Shown here in pieces: positions 8,937-18,788 of a stretch of 64,000 nucleotides of DNA. The notes under the pieces are model-generated. The model was not told the DNA's origin. It worked only from the letters and a program-made list of their open reading frames with translations, and searched no databases. The translations under genes and the position numbers were made by a program. Position 1 is the first letter of the stretch. Each line of letters begins with the position of its first letter. Source of the DNA: DASTBU01 sp035711845 (lineage in GTDB: Bacteria; Acidobacteriota; Vicinamibacteria; Vicinamibacterales; 2-12-FULL-66-21); the NCBI GenBank assembly GCA_035711845.1, contig DASTBU010000054.1, positions 17,818-81,817 on the forward strand, read 5' to 3'.

Positions 8937-9629
8937 ATGGTGCCCCGACGGCATGAGGTCTCCCGCCTCGAGGCCTTCAGCGACGCGGCGTTTGCCTTTG
9001 CGCTGACGCTGCTCGTCGTGTCGCTCGACGTCCCGCGGTCGTACGGCGAGTTGATGCTCCTGATGAAGGGCTTCTTTTCGTTTGCGTGCTGCTTCGCGCT
9101 GCTCGTGTGGATCTGGCACGAGCACAACATGTTCTTCCGCCGCTACGGGCTCCAGGACGCGCTGACGGTCGCGCTCAACGGCGCATTGCTCTTCGTCGTG
9201 CTGTTCTACGTGTACCCGCTGAAGTTCATGTTCGACTCGATGTTCGCGCAGATGATGCCGGGCGCCTATCCCGAGCTCCAGCGGATGTCGCTCGCGCAGC
9301 TGTCGAGGGCATCCGCGATTTACGGCCTGGGATTTGTTGTCCTGTTCGTGATGTTCACGCTGCTCTACGGCCGCGCCTACTCGAAACGGGTCGAGCTGCA
9401 GCTCGATGCGCTTGAAATGTTCGACGTGAAGGCGTTCGCCGGGCACCATCTCGTCAGCGCGTCGGTCGGCGTCATCGCCACGGCCATGGCGCTCCTCGCA
9501 CCCCTGCAGCTTGCGCCTCTTTCCCCGATGTGCTTCGCCCTGATGGGTCCTGGTCACTGGTTGTACGGCAACCACATGATCAAGCGTCGCGCGTCCTTCG
9601 CGCGCGCGCGTAACGTCGAAGAAACATAA
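8937..9629 (+). CDS. TMEM175/DUF1211 family potassium-channel-like membrane protein
   Basis: A 230-residue integral membrane protein with about six hydrophobic segments. The family signature R-x3-FSD is present near the N-terminus as RLEAFSDAAFAFALTLLV. In TMEM175 proteins this helix lines the potassium pore. Bacterial members are small, form tetramers and conduct potassium weakly. The start at 8937 gives the usual short lead before the signature. The gene is divergent from the PQQ-repeat gene. A heptad repeat follows 15 bp after its stop. Confidence 0.85.
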   Translation: MVPRRHEVSRLEAFSDAAFAFALTLLVVSLDVPRSYGELMLLMKGFFSFACCFALLVWIWHEHNMFFRRYGLQDALTVALNGALLFVVLFYVYPLKFMFDSMFAQMMPGAYPELQRMSLAQLSRASAIYGLGFVVLFVMFTLLYGRAYSKRVELQLDALEMFDVKAFAGHHLVSASVGVIATAMALLAPLQLAPLSPMCFALMGPGHWLYGNHMIKRRASFARARNVEET

Positions 9630-9644
9630 CTTACGAATATCACT

Positions 9645-9732
9645 CAGGACCAGGGACCGAGGGACCAGGACCGAGGGACAAAGGACCCAGGGACCAGGGA
9701 CCAGGGACCGATGGACCAGGGACCGAGGGACC
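9645..9732. repeat. Degenerate heptad tandem repeat (AGGGACC)
   Basis: About 13 consecutive units of AGGGACC and its variants GAGGGACC, AGGACC and GATGGACC fill the 88 bp between the TMEM175-like gene and the Ser/Thr kinase. Unit length slips between 6 and 9 bases. There is no sensible reading frame. It is probably a slipped-strand tandem repeat in the kinase leader. Confidence 0.85.
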
Positions 9733-9772
9733 GTGAGGTTACGTTATAAGATGTCCCCGAGCCGGCACCTGA

Positions 9773-12655
9773 ATGATTGGCGAACGCATCGCGCATTACG
9801 AGATTGTGGACCGCCTGGGCCGTGGCGGCATGGGCGTCGTCTACCGGGCGCTGGACACGAAGCTGGGGCGGCATGTCGCACTGAAGTTTCTGCCCGAGGC
9901 GTTCGCGGACCATCCCGAAGCGCTCGACCGCTTCGCTCGCGAGGCGCGGTCGGCGGCCGCGCTGAACCACCCGCACATCTGCACCGTTCACGAGATCGGC
10001 GAGCACAATGCTCGTCCGTTCATCGCGATGGAGCTGCTCGAGGGGCAGACGCTCGCGGAGCGCATCGATGGACGGCCGCTGGCCATCGGAACGTCCATCG
10101 AGGTCGCGCTCCAGATTGCGTCGGCGCTCGAGGCGGCGCACGCGAAGGGCATTGTGCACCGCGACATCAAGCCGGCGAACATCTTCGTCACTTCGTCGGG
10201 CCTTGCGAAGGTGCTCGACTTCGGGCTCGCGAAGTCGGTGACAGCCTCGCGCGTGGGCTCGCCCGACAGCGCCACGGTGGCCGGCAGCGACAACCTGACT
10301 GGTGCGGGTTCTACACTCGGCACGATCGCCTACATGTCTCCGGAGCAGGCGCGGGGCCAGGATCTCGACGCGCGAAGCGATCTGTTCTCCCTTGGGCTCG
10401 TCTTCTACGAAATGGTCACGGGCCGGCAGGCCTTCACCGGCGAGACGACGGCCGTCGTCTTCGACGGTATCCTGAACCGCGTACCGCCGGCGCCATCGGA
10501 GATCAACGCTGCTGTGCCGCCTGAGGTCGAGCGCGTGATTGCGCGGGCGATCGCGAAGGACCGCGAGGCGCGGTATCAGAGCGCAGCGGAGCTTGCCGCC
10601 GATCTGCGGCCGCTGCGACGCACGGGCGACTCGGGCGGGGCATTCGCCGCTACGGCCAGGGCGAGCACGCCGGCCACCGGCGCATGGCCATCGGCAACGC
10701 AGCGCGTTTCTGCGGCTCCGGCGCCCGTTGCGCGCCCCCGTCGGGTGATCTGGACACGCGGTCTGCCCGTTGCGGCGATTGTGCTGATCGCCGCAGGGGC
10801 AGCGATGTGGCAACTGCGAGGCCGGAGCCAGCCGCTCGCCGAAAGCGACATGATTCTCATCGCCGACTTCGAGAACACCACCGGCGATCCTGTATTCGAC
10901 GGGACGCTCAAACAAGCGCTCGCCGTGAAGCTCGAGGAATCCCGGTTTCTGAACGTCGTGCCCGATCAGCGCGTGCGTGAAACGCTGGGATACATGAACC
11001 GGCCGGCCGAGACGCCGGTCACGGCAGCCGTGGCTCGCGAGATCTGCCAGCGGCAGGGGATCAAAGCGCTGATGCTCGGCAGCGTCGCGAGCCTCGGCAG
11101 CACCTATGTGGTGAGCCTGACGGCCGAGAACTGCGGTACCGGCGACGTGCTCGCTCGTGAACAGGAGACGGCGAGCGGAACCGAGCAGGTGCTCGCCGCG
11201 CTCGATACGGTGGCCTCGGGCATACGCGGCGAGCTCGGCGAATCTCTCGCGTCCATCAGGAGCAGCGATACCCCGATCGAGCAGGCGACGACCTCTTCAC
11301 TGGAAGCCCTGAAGGCCTACAGCCTCGGCGAGCAGAAGCGCAACACCTCGAGCGACCAGGACGCCATCCCCTTCTTCCGGCGCGCTATCGAGCTCGATCC
11401 GAACTTCGCGTCGGCCCACGCGCAGCTCGGGACGATCTACGCGAATCTCGGCGAGCAGCAGCGGGCCATCGAGCACCGTACGAAGGCATACGAGTTGCGG
11501 GAGCGCGTCAGTGAGCGGGAGCGGCTGTATATCACCGCGCACTACCACAACGGGGTGAAGAGGGATGTCGGCAAGGCGCTCGAGACCTACGACCTCTGGA
11601 AGCAGACCTACCCGCGCGATCCCGTGCCGCACATCAACAGCGGCACGCTCTACTTTTCGCGCGGCGAATCCGAGCGGGCCCTGGAGTCGTTTCTGAAGGG
11701 AGTCGAGCTCGATCCGACGAGGCGTCTCGCCTATACGAACGCCTTCGCGAGATACATCGAGCTCGACAGGATGGACGAGGCGCAAGCGCTCATCGAAAAG
11801 CAGATCGCGGTGATGGGAGAAACGCCGACCACGCATCTGCACATGTACGAGATTGCCGCTCGCCGGCGCGACCGCGCGGCGACCGAACGCTACGCAACGC
11901 TCCTGGAGAACACCCCCGTGGAGCAGAACTTCCTCCAGATTCGCAGTGCGGAGCTGGCGTTCCACGGACGGCTGCGGGAAGCGCTGCGCGTCAACGATCG
12001 TTACGTCGAACTCGTGAAGCGGCAGGATCTGACCGAGCGCGTGGCGGTTGCGGTCTCCGGCACGGCGGCGACCGCCGCGCTGCTCGAGCAGAAGGAACTG
12101 GCCCGCGACCAGGCACGAGCCGCGGCCGCCCTGGACAGTAAGCAACCGGATTTCCGCATCAACCTGGCGTTTTCGTACGCGGCATTGGGAGAGACCGCGA
12201 GCGCCCGGCGCCAGTTCGTCCTCTTCAAGCAGGAACCGCAGCCAGTGGACGCGCAGCTCGGCGCACTCGTCGATGCCGCCTTCGAGGGGTTCGTGGCGTT
12301 GCACACCCGGCGCCCGCAAGACGCGGTGAAGCACCTCGAACGCATCTCGCTCGACACTCACCACTCGTTGATCCTGACTGCGCTCGTCACGCGCGCCGAA
12401 GCCTTTCGCGCGCTCGGGCGCCTGGACGAGGCCGAACGCGACTACCGGGCCGCACTGGCGCACCGTGTGCCCGGCCTCTTCAACCTGTCCTACCCGCTCG
12501 CGCGGATCGGCCTGGCGCGCACGCTGGCCGCGTCGGGGAACACAGCGGCCGCTCGCGAGGAATACGACAGGATCCTCGATCAGTGGAAAGAGGCTGACCA
12601 GGATCTGGTCTTGTTCCAGCAGGTGAAGGCCGAAGCCGCGAAGCTGGGGACGTGA
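9773..12655 (+). CDS. Membrane-anchored Ser/Thr protein kinase with C-terminal TPR region
   Basis: A 960-residue PknB-type kinase. The kinase domain spans about residues 8-270, with the glycine loop LGRGGMG (15-21), ATP-binding lysine K38, catalytic HRD at 129-131 and DFG at 149-151, all intact. A proline/alanine linker and one transmembrane helix (about 325-345) follow, then a long extracytoplasmic part. This part begins with an ADFENTTGDPVFDGTLKQAL domain and continues as tetratricopeptide repeats to the C-terminus. The architecture is abundant in Acidobacteriota and is thought to link an outside signal to phosphorylation inside. No partner gene is adjacent. The heptad repeat lies in its leader. 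Confidence 0.93.
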   Translation: MIGERIAHYEIVDRLGRGGMGVVYRALDTKLGRHVALKFLPEAFADHPEALDRFAREARSAAALNHPHICTVHEIGEHNARPFIAMELLEGQTLAERIDGRPLAIGTSIEVALQIASALEAAHAKGIVHRDIKPANIFVTSSGLAKVLDFGLAKSVTASRVGSPDSATVAGSDNLTGAGSTLGTIAYMSPEQARGQDLDARSDLFSLGLVFYEMVTGRQAFTGETTAVVFDGILNRVPPAPSEINAAVPPEVERVIARAIAKDREARYQSAAELAADLRPLRRTGDSGGAFAATARASTPATGAWPSATQRVSAAPAPVARPRRVIWTRGLPVAAIVLIAAGAAMWQLRGRSQPLAESDMILIADFENTTGDPVFDGTLKQALAVKLEESRFLNVVPDQRVRETLGYMNRPAETPVTAAVAREICQRQGIKALMLGSVASLGSTYVVSLTAENCGTGDVLAREQETASGTEQVLAALDTVASGIRGELGESLASIRSSDTPIEQATTSSLEALKAYSLGEQKRNTSSDQDAIPFFRRAIELDPNFASAHAQLGTIYANLGEQQRAIEHRTKAYELRERVSERERLYITAHYHNGVKRDVGKALETYDLWKQTYPRDPVPHINSGTLYFSRGESERALESFLKGVELDPTRRLAYTNAFARYIELDRMDEAQALIEKQIAVMGETPTTHLHMYEIAARRRDRAATERYATLLENTPVEQNFLQIRSAELAFHGRLREALRVNDRYVELVKRQDLTERVAVAVSGTAATAALLEQKELARDQARAAAALDSKQPDFRINLAFSYAALGETASARRQFVLFKQEPQPVDAQLGALVDAAFEGFVALHTRRPQDAVKHLERISLDTHHSLILTALVTRAEAFRALGRLDEAERDYRAALAHRVPGLFNLSYPLARIGLARTLAASGNTAAAREEYDRILDQWKEADQDLVLFQQVKAEAAKLGT

Positions 12656-12720
12656 GACGTCGCTGTTGCCGTTCGCCCTCCGCACGGCGATACGCTACGT
12701 CGGCACAACTGTTTTGTGGA

Positions 12721-13911
12721 TCAGGCGACTCCCGCCATCGAGGGCGCCGACAGCAGCGCTGACTGGCGGGATCTATCGAGCTCGATCACTGCGGCGGTGA
12801 GCGACGCCGCGGCCTTCAGCAGGCTGAACTCCGTTGAGGTGAGCGCACGGTCCGGATCGAACAGAACCTGGAGAATCGTACGCGCGCGATCCTGTCCCGT
12901 GACGTGGAAGTAAAAAGACTCGCTGCCGTCGGCTGGAACGATGGGCGCACGTCGCACCAGCACGTCGCGCGCGCGCACGAGCTGCCGCAAGCCGCGCGCG
13001 AACCGGACGTCCGCCGGCTCGAGTTGAGGGTCGCTCTCGGCGATCACCATCGCCAGCAGATCGGCCAGCGCCTGCTGCGCGCTCGCCACGGGTGCGGCTG
13101 CCGCACGGCCGCCGGCCACATCCAGCTGCCGCTCGAACGCCGCCGCCGAATGGTACCGGACGCCGCGGCCATCGACACGCCAGACCTCGCTCCGGATGAA
13201 GCGCGCCTTGACGACGAGCGTTCCTGAGGGGCCGTCGAGCTGCAGCTCGTAGGTCACGCCGGCCGAGAGCTTCGAGGTGGATTCCACCAGCAAGCCGCTG
13301 CTGGAGATGTTGATGAGATCGAGATCGAGCCCCCACGGCATCCGAATCCCGGAAACCCACGAGGCATCGGCCCGCGCGATCCTCGGCGCGCGCCGGCGCT
13401 CGTCGGCCGATCTGTCCGACGCGTGGGACGGGTCAGGGCGAGCCGCCGTTGCCGTGGAAGAGGCCTCGCCTCGTTCCGCCAACCACCTGGCGTGCTCGAT
13501 GGCGGCTTCGTGCTCCAGGCGAATCAGACGAGCGCGCTCGAGACCGTCGATGATCTGCGCGGCCACCAACTGTGGATCGTACAAGAGGCCCAGGTCGTGC
13601 GTGCGGCGCTCGAGGCCCAGGCGGCGTTTGGTCTCCGGCGGCCGCTCCGACAGCATGTCGAGCGCGGGCATGGTCAACGTCTGGAGGTGAGGGGCGTGCA
13701 GGCTCTTCACCGCCGACATCAGCTCAGCGTCATCCTGGGGCGCGAGAAGCGTAGGCGCGAGAACCACGTCCGGGACCCGTTCGGAGACAGCGGCGATCGC
13801 ATCCCGGACCGAGTCCACGACGATGAGTTCCGCGTGCACGTATTGCCCCACCAACCGTGTCAGCAGCCGCTGGCGTGTCGGGTCGGCTTCGATTGCGAGA
13901 ATGCGAGACAT
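12721..13911 (-). CDS. Degenerate receiver domain-PilZ domain protein
   Basis: A 396-residue cytoplasmic protein. The start at 13911 begins directly with a receiver fold, MSRILAIEADPTRQRLL; the frame is open a little further upstream without conserved sequence. The receiver-like part (about 1-120) lacks the usual phospho-acceptor aspartate: the strand that should end in Asp reads PDVVLAPTLL. A PilZ-like domain follows (about 175-265) with RRRAPRIARADASW, then DLDLINISSSGLLVES, resembling the RxxxR and D/NxSxxG elements that bind c-di-GMP. The last 130 residues are unassigned and helical. A c-di-GMP effector with a pseudo-receiver is the best reading. Confidence 0.75.
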   Translation of the reverse strand: MSRILAIEADPTRQRLLTRLVGQYVHAELIVVDSVRDAIAAVSERVPDVVLAPTLLAPQDDAELMSAVKSLHAPHLQTLTMPALDMLSERPPETKRRLGLERRTHDLGLLYDPQLVAAQIIDGLERARLIRLEHEAAIEHARWLAERGEASSTATAARPDPSHASDRSADERRRAPRIARADASWVSGIRMPWGLDLDLINISSSGLLVESTSKLSAGVTYELQLDGPSGTLVVKARFIRSEVWRVDGRGVRYHSAAAFERQLDVAGGRAAAAPVASAQQALADLLAMVIAESDPQLEPADVRFARGLRQLVRARDVLVRRAPIVPADGSESFYFHVTGQDRARTILQVLFDPDRALTSTEFSLLKAAASLTAAVIELDRSRQSALLSAPSMAGVA

Positions 13912-14426
13912 GTCGCTTGAGCCTTGCGTCGGCGCGTCGAAACACGCCCTGGGCCTCCCCCCAGGGGGCGCGCGCACGCGAGGCTCTTCCGCAAAGCAGG
14001 TACCGTCGCCTGCGGCTGGACCGCCCGCAGCGAAGTGCGTGCAGGTGAAGTGGATAACCGGGTGTTGACAGGATAGGGATCGCCAGTAACTCTGGCCCGC
14101 GCCAGACTAAGCTCTCCCTAGCCGGGGCGACCTCTGAGCCACGCGATCACCGAAGGCTTGCAAACGGCCCGCGGGGCGAAGCGGGAAGCCCGAGACGACA
14201 GGCCCGCTCCGGCATCGCCGAGACAGAGCCCTTCGATTCGGCATCGCGCGTGCCGGGCCCGATGTCGCTGATCGCGCGGCGCGGCGCCGCGCGGGCGTCG
14301 ACGACTCGCTGGCAACTGGTGAAGCTGTGCGCGTCACCGTATTTATGGAAGGCAGCACGACGTCCACGCGGACGGAGTGTTCCGGGGTGACGCTGCGCCT
14401 TCCTGCGGCGGGCTTTGTCGCCCGCG
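13912..14426. other. Intergenic region without a recognisable gene
   Basis: 515 bp between two minus-strand genes. Short open frames exist, but none shows conserved motifs or a good ribosome binding site. The stretch 14135-14200 contains GCAAAC and GGGAAGCC elements faintly like a c-di-GMP-I riboswitch, but the match is poor and on the wrong strand for the PilZ gene. Confidence 0.5.
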
Positions 14427-15518
14427 TTACCGTGGATCCACCGGCGGCAGACCCTTCAACCCTGCCGCCTCCCGCAGGCTCGCCCGCCAGTCACGCTTCC
14501 TCCGGGCGATCTCGAGCGCGACCCTCAAGGCGGGCTTGTCGGCCTCCTGGCCCGTGTCGTACGCCTTCTGCGCCCGGCGTACTTCGAGTTCGGCCTTCAG
14601 TTCCTCTTCGTACAGCTTCTCGGCGTCCTCCGCCGCTTCGGCCGCCGCCTTCTCGACCTCCGCCGGCACGATCCGCTTGCTGATCTCGCCTGCGGCCTTC
14701 CCGGCCAGGCCGCCGAGCAGTTCGCCCAGCTGGAGCAGGAACTTGTTGCCGTCGGCCGTCTCGGTGAGGGTCAGCGAAAACGCCACGGGCATGTAGCGCC
14801 GTCCGGCCGCCTGTCCCGCCGCGACGTCGCGGTCGTAGGCCGCCTTCGACGCCGGCGAGATCCTCGACCATGGCATCAGGTTCGACCGGTACCGCGGAAA
14901 GGCGTCCAGCGGGTGGCCGGGCGGGACCAGACTCTCCCCCTTTTTTCGCCTGCCCAGATCGATCGTGCCCAGGGCGAACGTGCTGCCGTCCGCGGTTGCA
15001 TCCGGCACGGATACGCTCAACGTCACGATGTAAGCCCGTTCGTCCTTTCGTCGATCGCCAATGAAATCCCGGACGCTGAAGTGCCGCGTGTCGAGGAAGA
15101 ACGCCGTGGAGTCCGACGCCGGCCGGAGTGCCGCCTCGAACACTCCGCCAACGACCGCGGCAGCTGGCACCAGTCCAGCCCGCTTCAGGGCCCGGGCCAC
15201 GTCGTCTTCAGCCGACGAGATCCCCTTCTTCGGCGCGTCGAACCACACACCCAGCACGCAACCCAGTTCAGGGTTGACGGAGAGCGCCTGCCTGTCGTCG
15301 GCCGCATACAGATTGTTGAATTCGTCCGCCGTCAACTGCTCGGTGTCTTCCTCGCCGGCTTTGCGGAGCGCTGTCGCGATGCCGCCGATCGTCATCTCGA
15401 TCAGCTTTGGCACGAAGAGCCCGAGGAGGGCCGCCCCCAATCCCCGAGTTGGAGCGGCGGGAGGCGAAGGGGGATTGAGCAGGCACTGTTCGAGGAGGTG
15501 GACGCGGAACTCGGGCAT
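14427..15518 (-). CDS. Hypothetical protein with C-terminal coiled coil
   Basis: A 363-residue protein that I do not recognise. The start at 15518 has GGAGG 7 bp upstream; the frame is open further upstream, but only antisense to the permease gene. Residues about 28-45 are weakly hydrophobic (GAALLGLFVPKLIEMTI). The middle contains beta-type segments ending in motifs such as RAYIVTLSVSV and PVAFSLTLTET. About residues 270-345 form a charged, alanine-rich coiled coil (VEKAAAEAAEDAEKLYEEEL). No signal peptide is evident. It is divergent from the amino acid permease with about 170 bp between them. Confidence 0.7.
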   Translation of the reverse strand: MPEFRVHLLEQCLLNPPSPPAAPTRGLGAALLGLFVPKLIEMTIGGIATALRKAGEEDTEQLTADEFNNLYAADDRQALSVNPELGCVLGVWFDAPKKGISSAEDDVARALKRAGLVPAAAVVGGVFEAALRPASDSTAFFLDTRHFSVRDFIGDRRKDERAYIVTLSVSVPDATADGSTFALGTIDLGRRKKGESLVPPGHPLDAFPRYRSNLMPWSRISPASKAAYDRDVAAGQAAGRRYMPVAFSLTLTETADGNKFLLQLGELLGGLAGKAAGEISKRIVPAEVEKAAAEAAEDAEKLYEEELKAELEVRRAQKAYDTGQEADKPALRVALEIARRKRDWRASLREAAGLKGLPPVDPR

Positions 15519-15689
15519 GGCTGACCCTCCTGCCCGCTTGACATGGTCTCCGGGAGCCGGGGACCCGGGCGCCTTGGATCCTCTCACAGCGGAGGGCAGC
15601 GGCCAACGAGTGAGCCTCGGACGCCCGGCCTTTGTGGCGCTCCATGAGCCAGAGGTGTGGCGACACCGAGTCGCATATACTCCGTATCC

Positions 15690-17012
15690 ATGACGCCCAC
15701 ACGGTCCGCTGGGTCGCCCGCTCCGGCGATCGGCTTTTGGATGGCGGTTGCACTGGTCATGGGCAACATGATCGGCTCCGGCATTTTTCTCCTGCCTTCC
15801 TCGCTCGCGCCGTATGGGGGGTTGAGCATCGTGGGGTGGGTCGTGTCGGCGGCGGGTGCGCTGGCCCTGGCGCTGGTCTTCGCGCGGCTCGCACAGCTCT
15901 CTCCAGCAGCCGGCGGTCCGTATGCTTACACTCGACAGGCGTTCGGTGACTTTGCAGGTTTTCTGATCGCCTGGGGTTACTGGATTTCGATCTGGTCGAG
16001 CCTCGGCGCTCTGGTGGTCGCCCTGGTCGGCTATCTCGATCCGTTCTTTCCTTCGATCGTCCGCAACCCGCCGTCGGCGGCGCTGCTCGCGATCGCACTG
16101 CTCTGGCTGCTCGTCGGCGTCAACGTCCTGGGCGTGCGCACGGCCGCCTGGGTGCAAGCCACTACGACGGTCTTGAAGATCGTTCCGCTCGTGGTGGTCG
16201 GACTGCTGGGACTGGCGAGCTTCGAGCCATCCCATTTCCAGCTGGCGCAGGCGGACGGCAGCCGGTGGATCACCGCGGTGCCCGCCGTGGCCACGCTCAC
16301 CCTGTGGGCGTTTCTGGGCCTCGAATCCGCGACGGTTCCGGCCGAGAGCATCCACAATCCCGAACGCACGATTCCACGCGCCACCGTCACCGGGACGCTG
16401 CTGGCTGCCATCATTTATATAGTGAGCACGGTCGGCGTCATGAGCCTGATCCCGCCTGCCACGCTCGGCCAGTCGAGCGCTCCGTTCGCCCAGGCGGCGG
16501 GCCTGCTCGGCGGAGGGTGGGCCGAGTCCGCTGTGGCGCTGGGCGCCGCCATCTCGTGCTTTGGATCGCTGAACGGCTGGATTCTGCTCGTGGGCCAGCT
16601 GCCGCTCGCCGTGGCGCGCGATGGACTGTTCCCGCCGGTGTTCGCCCGGCTCACGAGCCGCGGTACGCCGGCCGCGGGCATGATCATCGGCGGGATGCTG
16701 GCGACGGCGCTGGTCGGGATGAACTACACTCGCGGGCTCGTCAGCCTGTTCACCTTCATCATCCTGTTGTCCACACTGAACTCGCTCATCCCGTACACGT
16801 TTTCGTCGCTGGCGATCTTCCTCCTCGAGCCCCGGCGGGCATCTCTCCAGAGCGGTATCCGTCTCATCGCCTCGCTGGCGTTCATCTACTCTTTCTGGGC
16901 GATCGGCGGCGCGGGAGCCGAAACCGTGTACTACGGTTTCCTGCTTCTCGTCGCCGGGCTGCCGGTTTACGTCTTCATGCGGCGCGGATTGCGGGTCTCT
17001 GGCGCCACCTGA
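15690..17012 (+). CDS. APC superfamily amino acid permease
   Basis: A 440-residue inner-membrane transporter of the amino acid-polyamine-organocation superfamily, most like the arginine/agmatine antiporter branch (AdiC-like). About twelve hydrophobic segments are visible. The first carries the conserved GNMIGSGIFLLP substrate-site loop. Further conserved stretches are AAGGPYAYTRQAFG and WAFLGLESATVPAE with NPERTIPRA after it. The start ATG 15690 is preferred over an in-frame GTG at 15657. No decarboxylase or regulator is adjacent, so the substrate is open. Confidence 0.88.
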   Translation: MTPTRSAGSPAPAIGFWMAVALVMGNMIGSGIFLLPSSLAPYGGLSIVGWVVSAAGALALALVFARLAQLSPAAGGPYAYTRQAFGDFAGFLIAWGYWISIWSSLGALVVALVGYLDPFFPSIVRNPPSAALLAIALLWLLVGVNVLGVRTAAWVQATTTVLKIVPLVVVGLLGLASFEPSHFQLAQADGSRWITAVPAVATLTLWAFLGLESATVPAESIHNPERTIPRATVTGTLLAAIIYIVSTVGVMSLIPPATLGQSSAPFAQAAGLLGGGWAESAVALGAAISCFGSLNGWILLVGQLPLAVARDGLFPPVFARLTSRGTPAAGMIIGGMLATALVGMNYTRGLVSLFTFIILLSTLNSLIPYTFSSLAIFLLEPRRASLQSGIRLIASLAFIYSFWAIGGAGAETVYYGFLLLVAGLPVYVFMRRGLRVSGAT

Positions 17013-17036
17013 CCCTCCGCGCGGCCCGTCTTCGCC

Positions 17037-17855
17037 TCACGAAACCTGTCGGACCTGCTGTCGCAGCAGCGGCGTTCGCGTGTAGCTCCGCGGGATCGAT
17101 GGGTTCGGGTCGTCGAGTCGGGCATCCGTGTTACGGCGGCACACGGCGCGGACGTACCCCAGATACGTCCCTTGGTCGGCTTCGATTGCCTGGATCTCGA
17201 CGACATTATCCGGGGCGACGGCCTGTTGCCATTCGAGCCACGCACGCCATCCGTCGGGCAGCGTATCGGCGATGTCCACCGTCACGATGCCGCTGCGCTC
17301 CCAATGTCGCCTCCACCAGGCTGCAGAGTGCAGGCAGCTCATCCCCGGCTCCCACCACGCCTGGAGGTGCTCGGGAATCGGGCCCTCGATCTCCTGCGTG
17401 AGGCCTGCGCCGGCAATCGCAACCGGGCCGCCAGGCCGGACGAACCGTGCGAGATTGCTCAGAAAAAGATCGTCGGTGCCATAGTAGACGAACGAGTCGA
17501 TGCTCACGATGGCGTCGAAGAAGGCCTCGGCGAACGGCAGCGCGCGCGCGTCCGCTCTGAGCGGAAAGACCCCGTCGTCCACGCCCGCATCGCGCACGCG
17601 CTCCAGGTTTTCGGCGGGGTTGAACCAGAGATCCGTTGCCCAGACCTGCACATCCAGTTCGCGCCGGAGGAAGATGGACGAGCAGGCCCGCCCGCATCCG
17701 AGATCCAGCACGCGCATGCCGGGCCGCAGATCCAGCGCCTCGACGAGCCATTCGGTGAGCCAGAGCGAGCACGCCCCGCCGCTGGCGTGAGACACGAGCC
17801 AATCGGGGTGATACTTCGCGGAGCGGGCAAAGCGCCCGGAGACCAAACGGTCCAT
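17037..17855 (-). CDS. SAM-dependent methyltransferase (class I)
   Basis: A 272-residue cytoplasmic methyltransferase. The SAM-binding motif I is VLDLGCGRACSSIFL (about residues 43-57), followed by an acidic motif II (VWATDLW) and motif IV (FFDAIVSIDSFVYYG). An upstream helix begins HPDWLVSHASGG, a pattern seen in small-molecule methyltransferases of this group. The start at 17855 is chosen because conserved sequence begins at once (MDRLVSGRFARSAKYHPDWL). It converges with the permease and follows the DinB gene in the same direction, with about 200 bp between. Substrate unknown. Confidence 0.85.
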   Translation of the reverse strand: MDRLVSGRFARSAKYHPDWLVSHASGGACSLWLTEWLVEALDLRPGMRVLDLGCGRACSSIFLRRELDVQVWATDLWFNPAENLERVRDAGVDDGVFPLRADARALPFAEAFFDAIVSIDSFVYYGTDDLFLSNLARFVRPGGPVAIAGAGLTQEIEGPIPEHLQAWWEPGMSCLHSAAWWRRHWERSGIVTVDIADTLPDGWRAWLEWQQAVAPDNVVEIQAIEADQGTYLGYVRAVCRRNTDARLDDPNPSIPRSYTRTPLLRQQVRQVS

Positions 17856-18055
17856 GAAAATGCCTCGAGGGATTCGTCCCCGAACCGGCTGCGTGCGGCA
17901 GCAGCCCGTTCGTCGGATCCCGAATCGGCGGCCAAGAGAGGCTTGACCCCTTGGGACTTCCTCAATTGGCTCGAGTTTTCGGGTCAAGACCGTCCCCGCG
18001 CTTGCCCCGTCAAAGCGCGCTCGAGCGCGAAGGCGGGTCAGCGGGCGCAGCGTCG

Positions 18056-18517
18056 CTAGGGTTCGTCCCCGCTCGGTCCGTAGATCTGCGGAACGGTCGA
18101 TCCCATCGGGCGCAGGTACGTGGAGATTTGCCCCCGATGGTGCACGATGTCGAAGAGGAAGCTCCACGCCATCGGCGACGCCGGCCGCTGACTGCCGAAG
18201 AACTCGAACGTGCCGTCCCACCGCGCGGCGGGCAGCGCCTTCCACCGCCGGACGATGTCTGCGCGCTGCGTGTCGTAGATGCCGAGCATCTCCTTGATCG
18301 TTGCCGGCGCGGGAGGCGGCTTCCATTCCGCCTGACCGGTCTCGAGTGCCTCGATGATCATCTTCTCCTCGCAGACGATCTGCCATGCGATTTCACTCGC
18401 CGTGCGAGACTTCGGATCGGGCCGGTAATTCGAGCCCTCCGGAATGCGCGCGATCACGTTGCGCGTGGTCTTCGATTCATTCTCCCAGAATTCTGTGAAC
18501 AGCGCTCGCTCGTCCAT
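18056..18517 (-). CDS. DinB family protein (four-helix bundle)
   Basis: A 153-residue DinB/YfiT-like protein: a four-helix bundle that usually binds a divalent metal through three histidines and in some members acts as a thiol-dependent transferase. The start at 18517 is supported by AGGAGGG 5 bp upstream. The C-terminal metal helix is conserved (DIVHHRGQISTYLRPMG). The first metal position, normally His in a WxxxHL-type helix, appears to be Gln (SEIAWQIVCEE), so metal binding may be altered. Role unknown. Confidence 0.82.
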   Translation of the reverse strand: MDERALFTEFWENESKTTRNVIARIPEGSNYRPDPKSRTASEIAWQIVCEEKMIIEALETGQAEWKPPPAPATIKEMLGIYDTQRADIVRRWKALPAARWDGTFEFFGSQRPASPMAWSFLFDIVHHRGQISTYLRPMGSTVPQIYGPSGDEP

Positions 18518-18788
18518 GCGGACCCTCCTGGCAGCTTCGATCAGTATGGAGCACATTCTCCAACTTGTTGCGTTGAACGGATACCGGAGGGGTTATTGCC
18601 TGATGCCGACCGGGGCGAAGGGGACTCATGCCACCTGGCGCCAATTCTCGTCCGTCTCCGCCAGCGCTTAACCCGGGACGGATGGATGAGCCGGATGAGC
18701 CCGACAGCCGGCCGGTCGCCGGAAACCGTGGACGTCTGCCATGAAACAACCATTCGGTTTGTCGCAGACGGCATAATGAGTGTAGCTC

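Noticed and set aside
14135..14200. Sequence with GCAAAC and GGGAAGCC elements like a c-di-GMP-I riboswitch
   Set aside because: The conserved GACGCAAAGCC part is not complete, the second hairpin is missing, and the strand does not lead into the PilZ gene.
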